A stretch of 53,651 nucleotides of DNA. Source: Parvularculales bacterium (GTDB lineage: Bacteria > Pseudomonadota > Alphaproteobacteria > JAPOUT01 > JBAJNM01). The notes below the pieces were generated by a model that saw nothing but the letters and a program-made list of their open reading frames with translations, was not told where the DNA came from and made no database searches. How positions within the stretch are numbered: position 1 is the first letter of the stretch; every line of letters starts with the position of its first letter. Where the stretch lies: assembly GCA_036881865.1 (NCBI GenBank), contig JBAJNM010000010.1, positions 1-53,651 of the forward strand, written 5' to 3'. The translations under genes were made by a program, and so were the position numbers. Shown one piece after another: positions 8,922 to 18,695 of this stretch.

Positions 8922-9614
8922 ATGTTGCATCTTGAGGATGTCAGTGTAAGTGACAAGTCAGAAAATATTATTCTAGAGCATGTCAATTTGCATATTGAAC
9001 CTGGCGGGTTTTATCTGCTAACGGGAGCATCCGGTTCAGGTAAGACGGCGCTTTTTGAACGTCTGGCCCTTGTGCGTCCTCCCTCTAGGGGTGTGTTCAC
9101 ATTTTGCGGCTATAATGTTTCAACTTTGACGTCGAATCAGGCTCAATCCCTTCGGCGGCGCATCGGGATCTTTTTTCAAAAACCTCGCCTGATGGATTAC
9201 CTTACCCTTTACGAAAATATAGCTCTGCCCCTGGAAATTGCAGGTGAGGAGCAAAGTCGTTATCATCACAACATCCTTGAATTGCTCAGCTGGTTTGGTT
9301 TGGAGGGCAGAGAGAATCAATGTCCCACCTCTCTTTCTCCTAGTGAACAACGTGATCTAGCGCTAGCACGTGCCGTTGTAACTCGACCTCCTTTGTTGGT
9401 AGCAGATGATCTGTTAGCGGATAGTGACAAGACCGCTACAAAACGAATTTTAAGTCTGCTTACAACCCTCAATCGCTATGGCATGACCATTGTGATGACT
9501 TTGTCAGGCCAAACAGTGCCGGATGTGATTGCCCATAAGGTCGCGCATCGGCACTATCATCTACAAAGCGGTGTGCTTGCAGGTGTGAAAGAGGGGCATC
9601 GTGGCTCACCATAG
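8922..9614 (+). CDS. ftsE: Cell-division ABC ATPase FtsE, with degenerate motifs
   Basis: FtsE with FtsX forms an inner-membrane ABC complex at the divisome that controls cell-wall hydrolases. Walker A GASGSGKT is intact at residues 35-42 and the Q-loop Gln86 is present (FFQKPRLMDYLTLYENIALPL, read in shorter pieces, matches FtsE). Other parts depart from the family. The ABC signature reads LSPSEQ instead of LSGGE. The catalytic Glu after Walker B is Asp163 (LLVADD). The H-loop His is replaced (MTLSG, residues 192-196). The protein may bind ATP yet hydrolyse it poorly. The assignment rests on overall sequence and on ftsX, which overlaps by 14 bases. Confidence 0.85.
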   Translation: MLHLEDVSVSDKSENIILEHVNLHIEPGGFYLLTGASGSGKTALFERLALVRPPSRGVFTFCGYNVSTLTSNQAQSLRRRIGIFFQKPRLMDYLTLYENIALPLEIAGEEQSRYHHNILELLSWFGLEGRENQCPTSLSPSEQRDLALARAVVTRPPLLVADDLLADSDKTATKRILSLLTTLNRYGMTIVMTLSGQTVPDVIAHKVAHRHYHLQSGVLAGVKEGHRGSP

Positions 9615-10491
9615 AGCAGGGCGGTTGCCTCTTGCGCCTCAACCGGCTTATTGGCGCTCTGCCATGATGGGGTTGGTGGTGATGAATTATCTTGTTGGTT
9701 TGGCGTTAATTTTATTTTTGGGAGGGCTTTATGAAGTCATAACCGGTAGAACCGGATCAGCGCATAATGCAACCGTTGAAATCCCTTATGCGCAAGAGCG
9801 CGATATGGCCGCCGTTGAAAGATCTATTTTATCGATTCTGGAGACAACTCCCGGTGTGCTTTCGGTGCGTCCTATCAACAGAAGAGGCGTTATAGATCTC
9901 ATTCAGCCCTGGTTAAACGATGCTCCCGTTCCGGAAAACTTACCCCTACCATATTTAATTGAATTAACCTTAGAACCAGACAAAGCCCCTACACGTAGCA
10001 CTCTTGTGGCGCAACTTAACAGCCAGATTCAAGGTGTGAGTATTGAATACCATACAGAGACAAGCGCAAAAAGTGTGCCTATGGAGACGACTCTTTCGCT
10101 GATTTTGGGCCTTTTGGCTTTGCTACTGTTTGTCGCTGTACTGGCAGTAACAGCATTTGTCGTGCGTGTTGCACTTTATTCCCAACAAGACGTGATAGAT
10201 ACGCTTCATTTTATGGGGGCCGGGTTGTGGTTTATCATGCGCCGGTTGCTGAGGCGATTTACTTTGCCGGTTCTATTGGCGGCTTTGCTGGGGGTTGCTC
10301 TGGCATTGTTGACCTATCTGCCGTGGGTGACAGGTATTTCTACGCCATGGTCTTTGCTGGCCTTTCCTTTTGTTAGGGAGGGTCCCCTGGTTTGGCTTAC
10401 ACCACTGATGATTGTTCCGGTTGCAGAGATGGGGTTTGTGACTGTCGTAGCACGGCGTTTGATCCGAAAACACCTCAACCGCTATATCTAA
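9601..10491 (+). CDS. ftsX: Cell-division protein FtsX
   Basis: This 296-residue membrane protein has the FtsX topology. One transmembrane segment lies near residues 20-45, followed by a periplasmic domain of about 120 residues (ERDMAAVERSILSILETTPGV, in shorter pieces, is typical of alphaproteobacterial FtsX). Three transmembrane helices then span about residues 165-290. The start is GTG 9601, within ftsE (14-base overlap), so translation is likely coupled. It partners with the degenerate FtsE. Confidence 0.9.
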   Translation: MAHHRAGRLPLAPQPAYWRSAMMGLVVMNYLVGLALILFLGGLYEVITGRTGSAHNATVEIPYAQERDMAAVERSILSILETTPGVLSVRPINRRGVIDLIQPWLNDAPVPENLPLPYLIELTLEPDKAPTRSTLVAQLNSQIQGVSIEYHTETSAKSVPMETTLSLILGLLALLLFVAVLAVTAFVVRVALYSQQDVIDTLHFMGAGLWFIMRRLLRRFTLPVLLAALLGVALALLTYLPWVTGISTPWSLLAFPFVREGPLVWLTPLMIVPVAEMGFVTVVARRLIRKHLNRYI

Positions 10492-10517
10492 AATAGTGAT
10501 ATATTCCCCCCACGAAG

Positions 10518-11135
10518 ATGTGGAACATGAGTAAATCCTGGAGCAAGTATATAATGGTGTGGAGAGGGTTAGGGGGGGTATCCATTATGGTGGTATTGGT
10601 TTATGGGGCAGGCTTCATTACCTTTTCCAGAGCCGTTGAGACCAAACCTCTTATGCCGGAAGTGGCTACAGAGGCTATTGTTGTGCTGACAGGCGCTTCT
10701 GATAGACTAGACGTTGCTATAGATTTGTTGATATCAAATCGGGGCGAGCGACTTTTGATTTCTGGTGTTGATCCTTCAGTTCGCCGCGATACGATCATAA
10801 AACTTACGGGTAGCAATAGTGCTCTTTTTGAGTGCTGTGTGGATATGGACAGGTATTCCACAAACACGGCGGGTAATGCCGTAGAGACAGCCCAATGGGT
10901 GAAAGAACACAAATATACCTCTCTGATGATTGTCACCAGTGCCGACCACATGCCCCGGGTGTTAGTGGAGATGGAGCGCCGTATGCCGGGTGTGAGTCTT
11001 GTTCCTTATCCGGTTTCCGGAGCCTCTATCTTCCGCCCGTATTGGTGGCTTGATCCACCAATTGTGTGGCGTCTGGCGACGGAGTACACCAAATATCTGC
11101 TGGCTTTGGGAGTTGGATTCAGAGCTAGCCTATAG
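10518..11135 (+). CDS. YdcF family (DUF218) membrane-anchored protein
   Basis: The 205-residue protein has one N-terminal membrane segment (about residues 17-38) and a DUF218 domain: AIVVLTGASDRLDVAIDLL, a middle LLISGV segment, then SLMIVTSADHMPRV, the conserved T-S-x-x-H-x-x-R-A-like motif of the family. The function is not firmly known; some members act in envelope polymer metabolism. It lies 26 bases after ftsX and 19 before plsC, suggesting one operon. An ATG at 10527 is an alternative start. Confidence 0.82.
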   Translation: MWNMSKSWSKYIMVWRGLGGVSIMVVLVYGAGFITFSRAVETKPLMPEVATEAIVVLTGASDRLDVAIDLLISNRGERLLISGVDPSVRRDTIIKLTGSNSALFECCVDMDRYSTNTAGNAVETAQWVKEHKYTSLMIVTSADHMPRVLVEMERRMPGVSLVPYPVSGASIFRPYWWLDPPIVWRLATEYTKYLLALGVGFRASL

Positions 11136-11154
11136 GCCTATGGGAGGGTAGAAA

Positions 11155-11880
11155 ATGATTATCCTTTGTGTGCGGTCATTGATATTTGCGGTGTGTTTTT
11201 ACAGTCTTGTTGTAGCCAGTGCCATACGTTTTATCGTGTGGTCTCCCTCAACCCCTGAGGGCGTACAGCGCTATCAAGAACGCTGGCTTGGGCGGATTAC
11301 AACCGCCATGCGGGTGGTCGTTGGAATAAAAAGTGAAGTGCGCGGTTATGAAAACATTCCCGACGGCCCGGTGATATTTGCGTCAGCCCATCAATCGGCG
11401 TGGGATACCTTGTATTGGCCTTTGTTTGTGAGCAAGCCCTCTATTGTACTCAAAAAAGAACTGACATACATCCCGTTGTTCGGACGGATGATTATGAATA
11501 TGAATAGCGTGAGTATTAACCGATCCATGGGAGCTACAGCTCTTAAGAGTTTGATCAGGCAATCCCGGAGTATGGTTGAACAGCAGCGCTCTATTGTTAT
11601 TTTTCCCACCGGAACCCGCACACAGCCCGGTGTTCGGGCAGACTATAAACCCGGCGTTGCAGCGCTTTATACAAACCTCAATATGCCCTGTGTGCCGGTA
11701 TCAACGAATCTGGGTGTGTTCTGGCCACGGCGTTCATTTATCCGCAAGCCCGGTGTTTATGTTGTCTCCTTTGGCGAGCCGATACCACCGGGCCTTAAAA
11801 GACGAGAGTTTATGGCACAATTGGAACAGCGCATAGAGACCGAAAATGAACGCTTGTTAGAGGAAACTCAAAACGCATAG
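11155..11880 (+). CDS. plsC: 1-acyl-sn-glycerol-3-phosphate acyltransferase
   Basis: PlsC acylates lysophosphatidate to phosphatidate at the inner membrane. The 241-residue protein has an N-terminal hydrophobic helix and the catalytic H-x4-D motif HQSAWD (His79, Asp84). The substrate-binding motif reads FPTGTR at residues 150-155, where most family members have FPEGTR. A final CVPVSTNLG segment matches motif IV. GGGAGGG lies eight bases before ATG 11155. The Glu-to-Thr change is the only notable deviation. Confidence 0.9.
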   Translation: MIILCVRSLIFAVCFYSLVVASAIRFIVWSPSTPEGVQRYQERWLGRITTAMRVVVGIKSEVRGYENIPDGPVIFASAHQSAWDTLYWPLFVSKPSIVLKKELTYIPLFGRMIMNMNSVSINRSMGATALKSLIRQSRSMVEQQRSIVIFPTGTRTQPGVRADYKPGVAALYTNLNMPCVPVSTNLGVFWPRRSFIRKPGVYVVSFGEPIPPGLKRREFMAQLEQRIETENERLLEETQNA

Positions 11881-11894
11881 GATGATAAGAGCAC

Positions 11895-13088
11895 ATGTCT
11901 TCTCCCCTGATAGTGACCAACAGACAAGCGCGGCGGTGGTTGATACATCTTTCCGGTCTTTCATGTTCGCCGGTGGGACGGGTCGGTGGCACGAAGGTTC
12001 TGAAAAAAACAATCCATCAGCTAGGCTTTGTACAACTGGACAGTATCAACACTGTAGAGCGTGCCCACCATCTGATTTTGTTCTCCAGAAATCATGCTTA
12101 CCGGCGGGAAGATCTTACACATCTCCTGGAAAAAGAGAGGTCTTTGTTTGAACACTGGACTCATGATGCCTCTGTTATTCCGTGCGAGTTTTATCCTCAT
12201 TGGCAGCACCGGTTTGCGGCCTCCCGTAGGCGCTTAACCCGGCGGTGGGAGAACCGCCTTGGACCTGAGCCAGAACGGGTTATTGCTCATGTGCGTCGTC
12301 GCATTACAAAAGAAGGCCCCTTAATGGTGCGAGATTTTGACGATGCGCACAAAGGAGTTGGTGGCTGGTGGGGGTGGGGGCCTTCTAAGACAGCACTGGA
12401 ATATCTGTGGCATACGGGCGTATTGGCGATTGCCGGACGGCAGGGGTTTCAGAAACGCTATGATCTGGCACGGCGGGTTATTCCGTCTGAGTATAATACG
12501 CAAAAGCCGAAACAGGCCGAGACGGTGGATTGGCTTTGCCGTATGGCGCTTGAGCGCCTGGGGTTTGCTACACCGCGAGATTTAGCGGCGTTCTGGAACG
12601 GTGTCTCTGTTGATGAAGCGCGGCGTTGGGTTGAGATAAATAAAGGCCGTACAATTATAGAAATTATGGTGGACTCGCGCCTAAACCATTCACCTCAACG
12701 TGTCGTGGTGCCTTGCGACATTGAGGACAGGTTGCATAATTTACCCCCTGTGGAGCGGCGGCTACGATTACTTAGCCCGTTTGATCCTTTGGTGAGAGAC
12801 AGGCAACGCTTGAGCCGAGTGTTCGGCTTTGACTATCGCATTGAGGTTTTTGTGCCTGTTGCTAAACGGCGTTATGGCTATTATGTTCTCCCTGTCCTGG
12901 AGGGTGACCGCTTTATCGGGCGCATTGATCTGAAAGCCAATCGCAAGGCGGGCATTCTTGAGGTGAAGGGATTATGGCTTGAAGCGGGCGAGAAGATGAC
13001 AAAGATCCGTTCAACGCGGGTTGTGGATGCGCTAAAGCATTTAGCAGATTTTACCGGTTGTGAGGCCGTTACGGGGTTTCAGATTTAA
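11895..13088 (+). CDS. YcaQ family (HTH_42) DNA glycosylase, AlkX-like
   Basis: This 397-residue protein of the winged-helix HTH_42 family includes glycosylases that unhook DNA interstrand crosslinks and bulky alkyl lesions. The catalytic motif region VQLDSI gives Gln47-x-Asp49, the Q-x-D form seen in E. coli AlkX/YcaQ rather than the Q-x-Q of AlkZ. Other family landmarks are the ERAHHL segment, EYLW, and the C-terminal LSPFDPLVRDR. It is probably a repair enzyme for bifunctional alkylation damage. It starts 14 bases after plsC on the same strand. Confidence 0.88.
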   Translation: MSSPLIVTNRQARRWLIHLSGLSCSPVGRVGGTKVLKKTIHQLGFVQLDSINTVERAHHLILFSRNHAYRREDLTHLLEKERSLFEHWTHDASVIPCEFYPHWQHRFAASRRRLTRRWENRLGPEPERVIAHVRRRITKEGPLMVRDFDDAHKGVGGWWGWGPSKTALEYLWHTGVLAIAGRQGFQKRYDLARRVIPSEYNTQKPKQAETVDWLCRMALERLGFATPRDLAAFWNGVSVDEARRWVEINKGRTIIEIMVDSRLNHSPQRVVVPCDIEDRLHNLPPVERRLRLLSPFDPLVRDRQRLSRVFGFDYRIEVFVPVAKRRYGYYVLPVLEGDRFIGRIDLKANRKAGILEVKGLWLEAGEKMTKIRSTRVVDALKHLADFTGCEAVTGFQI

Positions 13089-14029
13089 GAGTCGCCGGTG
13101 GTGGTTTTTGTGTGAGTACTCTTGCGGGCAAAATCAGGCTCCGGGCTTTCTTGCCCTGCCTCTATGATGCGCTGGCGTATGTTGCGTGTGCTGGTGAATA
13201 AATCTTGCAGTGCTTTTCCATCAGAACGCTCAATGGCTTGTTTGAGATGATCCATATCGTTTTGAAACCTGTCCAGCATATCCAGAACCGCCGTTCGGTT
13301 GTTGAGAAAAATGTCTCGCCACATTACAGGGTCTGAAGAGGCAATGCGGGTGAAGTCTCGAAAGCCACCGGCTGCATATTTAGTTACTTCAGAATTAGTA
13401 ACCACCCCTAAACGCGCCGCCGTGCCTACAATGTTGTATGCGATAAGATGGGGTACATGGCTGGTAATGGCCAAAACCAAATCATGGTGGTCCGGTTCCA
13501 TCACCTCAACCATGGCACCACACTCTATCCAGAATGTTTTAAGGTGCTGAACCGCCTCAACGTCACTGGTAGGTGTAGGGGTGAGGATGCACCAACGTCC
13601 GTCGAATAATTCTGCAAAGCCTGCATCAGGCCCGGACTCTTCTGTGCCTGCAACCGGATGGGCCGGTACAAAATGCACGCCTTCAGGAATAAAGGGGGCC
13701 ATATCGCGGATAACAGAGGCTTTTACAGAGCCTACGTCGCTTATAATCGCGCCGGATGCGAGGGCAGGTGCAAGAGTCCGGGTGATGTCGCCTAACGCAC
13801 CAACCGGTGCGCATAAAATAACCAAGTCGGCACCTTCAACGGCGGCCTGAGGTGTATCATAAAGACTGTCACAAAATCCCAATGTTTTAGCACGAGCACG
13901 GGTTTCAGCAGATGGGGCATAGCCTGTGATGTGCCCGGCCAGCTGCTTGCGTTGCACCGCATGAGCGATAGAGGAGCCGATCAATCCAAGCCCTATAAGA
14001 GCCAGGCGTTGAAACAAAGGTTTAACCAC
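13085..14029 (-). CDS. tyrA: Prephenate / arogenate dehydrogenase
   Basis: TyrA oxidises prephenate (or arogenate) with NAD(P) in tyrosine synthesis. The 314-residue protein starts with the Rossmann motif [13 protein letters not shown] (GxGxxG, about residues 10-20). A conserved [14 protein letters not shown] motif holds the catalytic His, and [17 protein letters not shown] is in the dimer/active-site helix. GTG 14029 is chosen as start because GGGGG lies nine bases before it; a TTG at 14047 also keeps the frame. It overlaps hisC by 8 bases and its stop overlaps the convergent glycosylase by 4. Confidence 0.93.
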   Translation of the reverse strand: MVKPLFQRLALIGLGLIGSSIAHAVQRKQLAGHITGYAPSAETRARAKTLGFCDSLYDTPQAAVEGADLVILCAPVGALGDITRTLAPALASGAIISDVGSVKASVIRDMAPFIPEGVHFVPAHPVAGTEESGPDAGFAELFDGRWCILTPTPTSDVEAVQHLKTFWIECGAMVEVMEPDHHDLVLAITSHVPHLIAYNIVGTAARLGVVTNSEVTKYAAGGFRDFTRIASSDPVMWRDIFLNNRTAVLDMLDRFQNDMDHLKQAIERSDGKALQDLFTSTRNIRQRIIEAGQESPEPDFARKSTHTKTTTGDS

Positions 14030-15125
14030 TTGTATTTTCCCCCACAAACTTTTTCAGGGCGGCAACAACGGCATGGTTGGCTGCTTCATCACCCACTGTT
14101 AAGCGCAAGCAATGGGGAAGACCATAAGCATCAAGGGTACGCAGAATAAGACCTTGCTGTGCAAGAAAGTCATAAACTTCTTGAGCAGTAAAGCCGGAAG
14201 CTTCAGAAAAATCAATCAACAGGAAATTACCAACGCCGGGGTGAACGGTTAACCCTATGGCCGTAATGTTCTCTGCCAGCCATGAATACCATTGTTCGTT
14301 ATGGGCTATAGCAGCCTCCGTAAAGGCTTTGTCATCAAGCGCTGCTATGCCTGCCGCTTGAGCGGCTGCACTGACATTAAACGGATTGCGCAACCGATTG
14401 AGGGCATCCGTTACTATTGGTGATCCAAAACACCAGCCAAGACGCAACGCTGCCAACCCATAAACCTTTGAGAAGGTGCGGGTGATAACCACATTGTCAT
14501 ACTCACAAGCCAGCGCAAAACCGGCTTCATAGTCATTACGCCGTACGTATTCAGCATAGGCAGCATCTAACACCAGGAGAATATTGCTGTTTAGCCCGTC
14601 ACACAGGCGTTTAATCTCCGATTGCGGCAGATAGCTGCCGGTGGGGTTATTAGGGTTAGCCAAAAACACAACCCGCGTGCGGGGTGTCACGGCAGCCAGT
14701 ATGGCATCTACATCCGTTGTCAGGTTTTGTTCCGGAACGGGTATAGGCTGTGCCCCTGCTGCCAGAGTGACAATTCGATAGAGTAAAAATCCATGAGATG
14801 AAAAAATGGCCTCATCACCCATCCCGAGATAAGCCTGTGCCAGCAGAGATAATAATTCGCCGGATCCTGCACCACACACAATACGTCCGGGATCAAGGCC
14901 ATGATGGTGACCCAAAGCTTGTCGTAAGGCATCCGTGCTACCATCGGGATAAAGTGCTAACCGTCCCCCAACCTCTTGAAAGGCAGTCACAGCACGAGGG
15001 CTGGCTCCAAGAGGAGTTTCGTTGGAAGACAATTTAACAGGGCTAGCTACACCCGCCACAACAGAGCGTCCCCCCACGTAAGGAGGAATGGCCAAAACAC
15101 CATCTCGTGGACACGGGTCTGTCAT
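14022..15125 (-). CDS. hisC: Histidinol-phosphate / aromatic aminotransferase
   Basis: This is a class I/II PLP aminotransferase of 367 residues. It shows KLSSNE at the N-terminus, the ANPNNPTG motif near 156-163, DAAYAEY, and the PLP Schiff-base lysine in [17 protein letters not shown] (Lys220). Its setting between chorismate mutase and tyrA suggests that it serves aromatic amino acid transamination as well as, or instead of, histidine synthesis. The ATG at 15125 overlaps the upstream chorismate mutase stop by 4 bases. Confidence 0.93.
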   Translation of the reverse strand: MTDPCPRDGVLAIPPYVGGRSVVAGVASPVKLSSNETPLGASPRAVTAFQEVGGRLALYPDGSTDALRQALGHHHGLDPGRIVCGAGSGELLSLLAQAYLGMGDEAIFSSHGFLLYRIVTLAAGAQPIPVPEQNLTTDVDAILAAVTPRTRVVFLANPNNPTGSYLPQSEIKRLCDGLNSNILLVLDAAYAEYVRRNDYEAGFALACEYDNVVITRTFSKVYGLAALRLGWCFGSPIVTDALNRLRNPFNVSAAAQAAGIAALDDKAFTEAAIAHNEQWYSWLAENITAIGLTVHPGVGNFLLIDFSEASGFTAQEVYDFLAQQGLILRTLDAYGLPHCLRLTVGDEAANHAVVAALKKFVGENTSG

Positions 15126-16003
15126 GGCACAATAACAGGATTAGGAAATCCGCCTAACCAACTCAATTTTTTTCCCTGCCGGCCGAGGGCTAAAAGACGT
15201 TTGTCATCTTGCGGGATAAAGCCATCCAGCGCTACAAGGTTCGCATTGTTGCTACCGGAGAGGACGCCCTGAGCCATAAGACGTCCGGCTAATTCGCAAG
15301 ACTCAAAAAGCGCCTCACTCTCCTGAGTCTTTATGGGCTTTGGTGTTGCTATGCGTATCAGAGTCGTATCCTCTCCTGAAGGTTCATAGAGCGCACGGGC
15401 AACTGCCAGAAAAGAAGGTTCACCTGATAGACTTTTCCGAACTAAGAAAGGCAAGCGCGCAACAACTCTTGGGCTGTTTTCTTCAACATCTGCCAGATGA
15501 CACCACCAATCATTGTTTTCTGCCCGCAAATCAGGAGAAGGAAACAGCGCCATCATGTGTGAGTCTTGAGTGAGAGCCTCCATAAGCGCCCCGGCACTGT
15601 CATAAAAGACAGGCGTAATAGCGCCACCATAAATCCGGTACGCTAAATCCCGCATTTGCGGCATAGCTCCACCGCCATATATGCCAACACTAAAACCACT
15701 CTCTATGATAATGCTGGCTGCAAACAACGTTCGCCACAGGTGAAAAATAACCTGCACGGGTAACGCCCCCTCATGCCGGGCTGCCAGACGGCGCATAATC
15801 ATAGCCTCACGTGCCATGCGCATCGCCAAACCTCGTTCGCCCCCCGTTGCGTGTGCCTTGAGGCCGGCTACCCGATGCACAATTTCGGTGCGCCGCATAA
15901 GACGCTGGTGAATCTCATCATCCAGAGTATCAATCTGGTGGCGTAAGTCATCCAAAGAGAGCGCTAAATCGTCTAAATTACCAGTGTTCATTTGCGTTTC
16001 CAC
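15122..16003 (-). CDS. Chorismate mutase with C-terminal regulatory-like domain
   Basis: The first ~90 residues are an AroQ-type chorismate mutase domain ([33 protein letters not shown], in shorter pieces), which makes prephenate from chorismate. The remaining ~200 residues resemble the domain found with alphaproteobacterial chorismate mutases beside hisC and tyrA ([28 protein letters not shown] at the end). I place the start at GTG 16003, eight bases after GGAGA (293 residues). The frame stays open to GTG 16099 and would add a hydrophobic, signal-like N-terminus, so an exported form cannot be excluded. It is the first gene of the mutase-hisC-tyrA operon. Confidence 0.82.
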   Translation of the reverse strand: METQMNTGNLDDLALSLDDLRHQIDTLDDEIHQRLMRRTEIVHRVAGLKAHATGGERGLAMRMAREAMIMRRLAARHEGALPVQVIFHLWRTLFAASIIIESGFSVGIYGGGAMPQMRDLAYRIYGGAITPVFYDSAGALMEALTQDSHMMALFPSPDLRAENNDWWCHLADVEENSPRVVARLPFLVRKSLSGEPSFLAVARALYEPSGEDTTLIRIATPKPIKTQESEALFESCELAGRLMAQGVLSGSNNANLVALDGFIPQDDKRLLALGRQGKKLSWLGGFPNPVIVP

Positions 16004-16239
16004 AGGGCTTGTCTCCGCCCACAGCCCTACCATCTCCCACAGGCAGACTATGGCAACACAAAGAGCAAAAAGCAAAGCAAAACCCATCCCCACCCTCACG
16101 TATGTTGAACACGGGTTTGACCGTGGGGTTTTCTTCCAAACATAAGGTGTGGTGTATCATTGCAAGATGGTGCGAAAATGACAGGCACACATCCCACAAG
16201 ACTCTTTCTGTGCCAAATTACCCACGCTGGCGATGCACA

Positions 16240-17592
16240 CTAACGTGCCGTCTTAAGAAGACCATCTATAATGCGCTCCAGATGACGCAATGTGTTAGCG
16301 GTGCGCACCTCATGGCAATAGGGGGCAAAGCGACCCATTTCAGAATCGCCTGTATCCCACAGAGTGCGAGGTTCGGGGTTAAGCCAAATCAAGCGGCGGG
16401 CGCGGGCGCTTATCACTTTGAATATATCCGTGCGGGGATCGCCATAATTAGAACGTGCATCCCCCAATAGAATCACCGTGGTGTGGAAATCAATATCATC
16501 AAGAATCAACGACTCAAGCCCCTCCATGGCAGCCCCATAATCTGTCGCCCCCCCTCCATGGCGGCGCATGGTCTCGGCGATGGCAGTTTCTATATCTTCT
16601 TTCAAGAATAAATCCGTTACCTCAGCGAGGTCTCCGGAAAAAGCAAAAGCGCGTACCTTCGGAAGCACTTCCGTCAAGGAATAAAGAAACATAAGCAAAA
16701 ATCGTGCTACGGCTCTTACGGAGCCACTCACATCGCAGATTACTACCACTTTGGGCCTATCAATGCGTGTTTTCTTCCACAAAGTCTCAAAGATGACACC
16801 GTCATAGCGCACATTACGCCGAATGGTATGGCGCAAATCTAAATGTCCGCGTCGCGCCCGACGTCTGCGGCGAGAATGAAGGGATGACAGTTTCTTTGCC
16901 ATCTTTCTGACTAACTGACGCATCAATTTAAAATCACCATGCTCCACATTAGAAAGACTAATGCGCGATAAAATATCAGTCCGCACCAGACGACCCGCAT
17001 TAGCCGTCTGTAGAGCCATTTGACGCTGCACATAGTCGGAGGTTTCCTTGCGGGCGCGCTCCCGCAATGTTGTAAGAGAGCGTTGCAATTCATTATTGTC
17101 TGCTCGTTCAGCCGCAATAATGGCCTCGGTCAAATTACCCTCACCCATAGCATCCAATATGCGGCGGGTGTAAAGACCGCTCTGGGTAAAAAGACGGATT
17201 TGATTCAAGTCTACCGCTTGAGCTGCAACTGCCAAACGGCGAGCCAGCTCCGCCTGGTCACCGGAAGCAATAAGATCTGCTAAACCGCTATCCTGAGGTA
17301 TCTCTGTTTGGGTATTTAGGCCGCCTATGGGCGCTCCGTGTTCGTCCGTATCTGCTGTATCTGTCGGCCCGGAGAAAGCATCAAAACTAAAAAAACGATC
17401 AAACACATCACTGAATACGGCTTTTTCTTCTGCCGTCTTGGCCAGTGATTGAGAGAGGGCGTCATGAAATAATACCCTGTCTGAAATGCCTACTATCTCC
17501 AGAACCTTTTGGGCCTCAATGCTTTCTGCCGGCGAGACCCTTACATCTGCTGCCCTGAGGGCCTTGATAAAGTCAGCTAGCATGGCCGGCAT
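16240..17592 (-). CDS. CoxE-like VWA domain protein
   Basis: This 450-residue protein has a C-terminal von Willebrand A domain carrying the metal-binding motif DVSGS at residues 287-291. An Arg-rich linker (residues 241-260) precedes it, and there is an acidic, poorly conserved segment near 75-105. It belongs to the CoxE family, which works with MoxR-type AAA+ ATPases as chaperones for metal-cofactor insertion or complex assembly. The moxR gene lies 6 bases upstream on the same strand. No CO dehydrogenase genes are in the window, so the client is unknown. Confidence 0.88.
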   Translation of the reverse strand: MPAMLADFIKALRAADVRVSPAESIEAQKVLEIVGISDRVLFHDALSQSLAKTAEEKAVFSDVFDRFFSFDAFSGPTDTADTDEHGAPIGGLNTQTEIPQDSGLADLIASGDQAELARRLAVAAQAVDLNQIRLFTQSGLYTRRILDAMGEGNLTEAIIAAERADNNELQRSLTTLRERARKETSDYVQRQMALQTANAGRLVRTDILSRISLSNVEHGDFKLMRQLVRKMAKKLSSLHSRRRRRARRGHLDLRHTIRRNVRYDGVIFETLWKKTRIDRPKVVVICDVSGSVRAVARFLLMFLYSLTEVLPKVRAFAFSGDLAEVTDLFLKEDIETAIAETMRRHGGGATDYGAAMEGLESLILDDIDFHTTVILLGDARSNYGDPRTDIFKVISARARRLIWLNPEPRTLWDTGDSEMGRFAPYCHEVRTANTLRHLERIIDGLLKTAR

Positions 17593-17598
17593 GAAACG

Positions 17599-18570
17599 TC
17601 AGGGTGCGGTTTTCGCTACCTGCTCCTTGGCTAAACGGGTGAGTTTTTCAACTGCTCCGCCGATATGCTCCATGTCGGTTTGAACTTTTAGCAATACATT
17701 AAGTGTGTTTCTTACAACATCAGCATCAAGAACCGGCGCATTGAGTAAAATCAGCGCCCGTGCCCAGTCCAGAGTCTCAGAGACAGAGGGTGGTTTTTTT
17801 AAATCCTGCTCCCGTAAAGTCTGCACAAACGCCACGATCATAGACCGCAATATTTCGGAAGCCCCCGGTACTCGCACCTCAATAATCCGCCGCTCCAAAT
17901 CTGCGTCAGGAAAAGGAATGTACAAGTGCAAACACCGACGCCGTAACGCATCACCAATATCGCGGGTTCCGTTGCTGGTGAGGAAAACCAAAGGTGGTGT
18001 CTGGGCTTTCACCGTGCCAATCTCCGGAATGGATATCTGATAGGCCGATAAAATCTCCAGCAGAAAAGCCTCAAACTCATCGTCTGCTTTGTCAATTTCG
18101 TCTACCAGCAAAACAGCACCGTCCGGCTCCTTCAAAGCCCGCAACAAAGGACGCGGCTCCAGAAAGGATTCGTTGAAAAAAATATCGTCAAACGAATGAA
18201 TCCGCTCAAGAGAGGCCTTGAAATCTTTTGTGTCTCCTATCATGTCGTTGAGTCTGTCTTTAAGCAACTGGGTGTAGAGCAGCTGTTTGCCATATTTCCA
18301 TTCATAAAGAGCGCGAGATTCATCAAGCCCCTCGTAGCATTGAAGGCGTATCAGAGGTCTTTCAAACAAGCCTGAGGCGGCGTGAGCTAATTCGGTCTTG
18401 CCGACGCCCGGGGGGCCTTCTACGAGTAGGGGTTTGGCCAGAGTTCGGGAGAGATAAACGGCTGTTGCGAGCCGTGCGTCGCAGATATAACCGCTTTCTG
18501 CGAGGCCCGTGCGAACGGCCTCGATATCGTGCGCGGGAGAATTGTCCGGTGTTATGGGTAATATGGTCAA
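17599..18570 (-). CDS. MoxR family AAA+ ATPase
   Basis: This 323-residue ATPase has Walker A GPPGVGKT at residues 52-59, Walker B AVLLVDEID at 152-160, sensor 1 in VFLTSNGTRD, and an Arg finger region ALRRRC. It is of the CoxD/MoxR type that pairs with VWA proteins, as seen with the CoxE-like gene directly downstream. It is transcribed divergently from the fatty-acid oxidation gene, with a 125-base gap that must hold both promoters. Confidence 0.92.
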   Translation of the reverse strand: MTILPITPDNSPAHDIEAVRTGLAESGYICDARLATAVYLSRTLAKPLLVEGPPGVGKTELAHAASGLFERPLIRLQCYEGLDESRALYEWKYGKQLLYTQLLKDRLNDMIGDTKDFKASLERIHSFDDIFFNESFLEPRPLLRALKEPDGAVLLVDEIDKADDEFEAFLLEILSAYQISIPEIGTVKAQTPPLVFLTSNGTRDIGDALRRRCLHLYIPFPDADLERRIIEVRVPGASEILRSMIVAFVQTLREQDLKKPPSVSETLDWARALILLNAPVLDADVVRNTLNVLLKVQTDMEHIGGAVEKLTRLAKEQVAKTAP

Positions 18571-18695
18571 TATACGACTTTCTTCATCAATGCTTGCATC
18601 CTGTGGAGTGGCCTATAGGATAATAGAATAGTGGAAAAAGCAACCATCCGGGGCCACAAGAACTGCAACACGGGACAGAAAGAGGTATTACCGCC

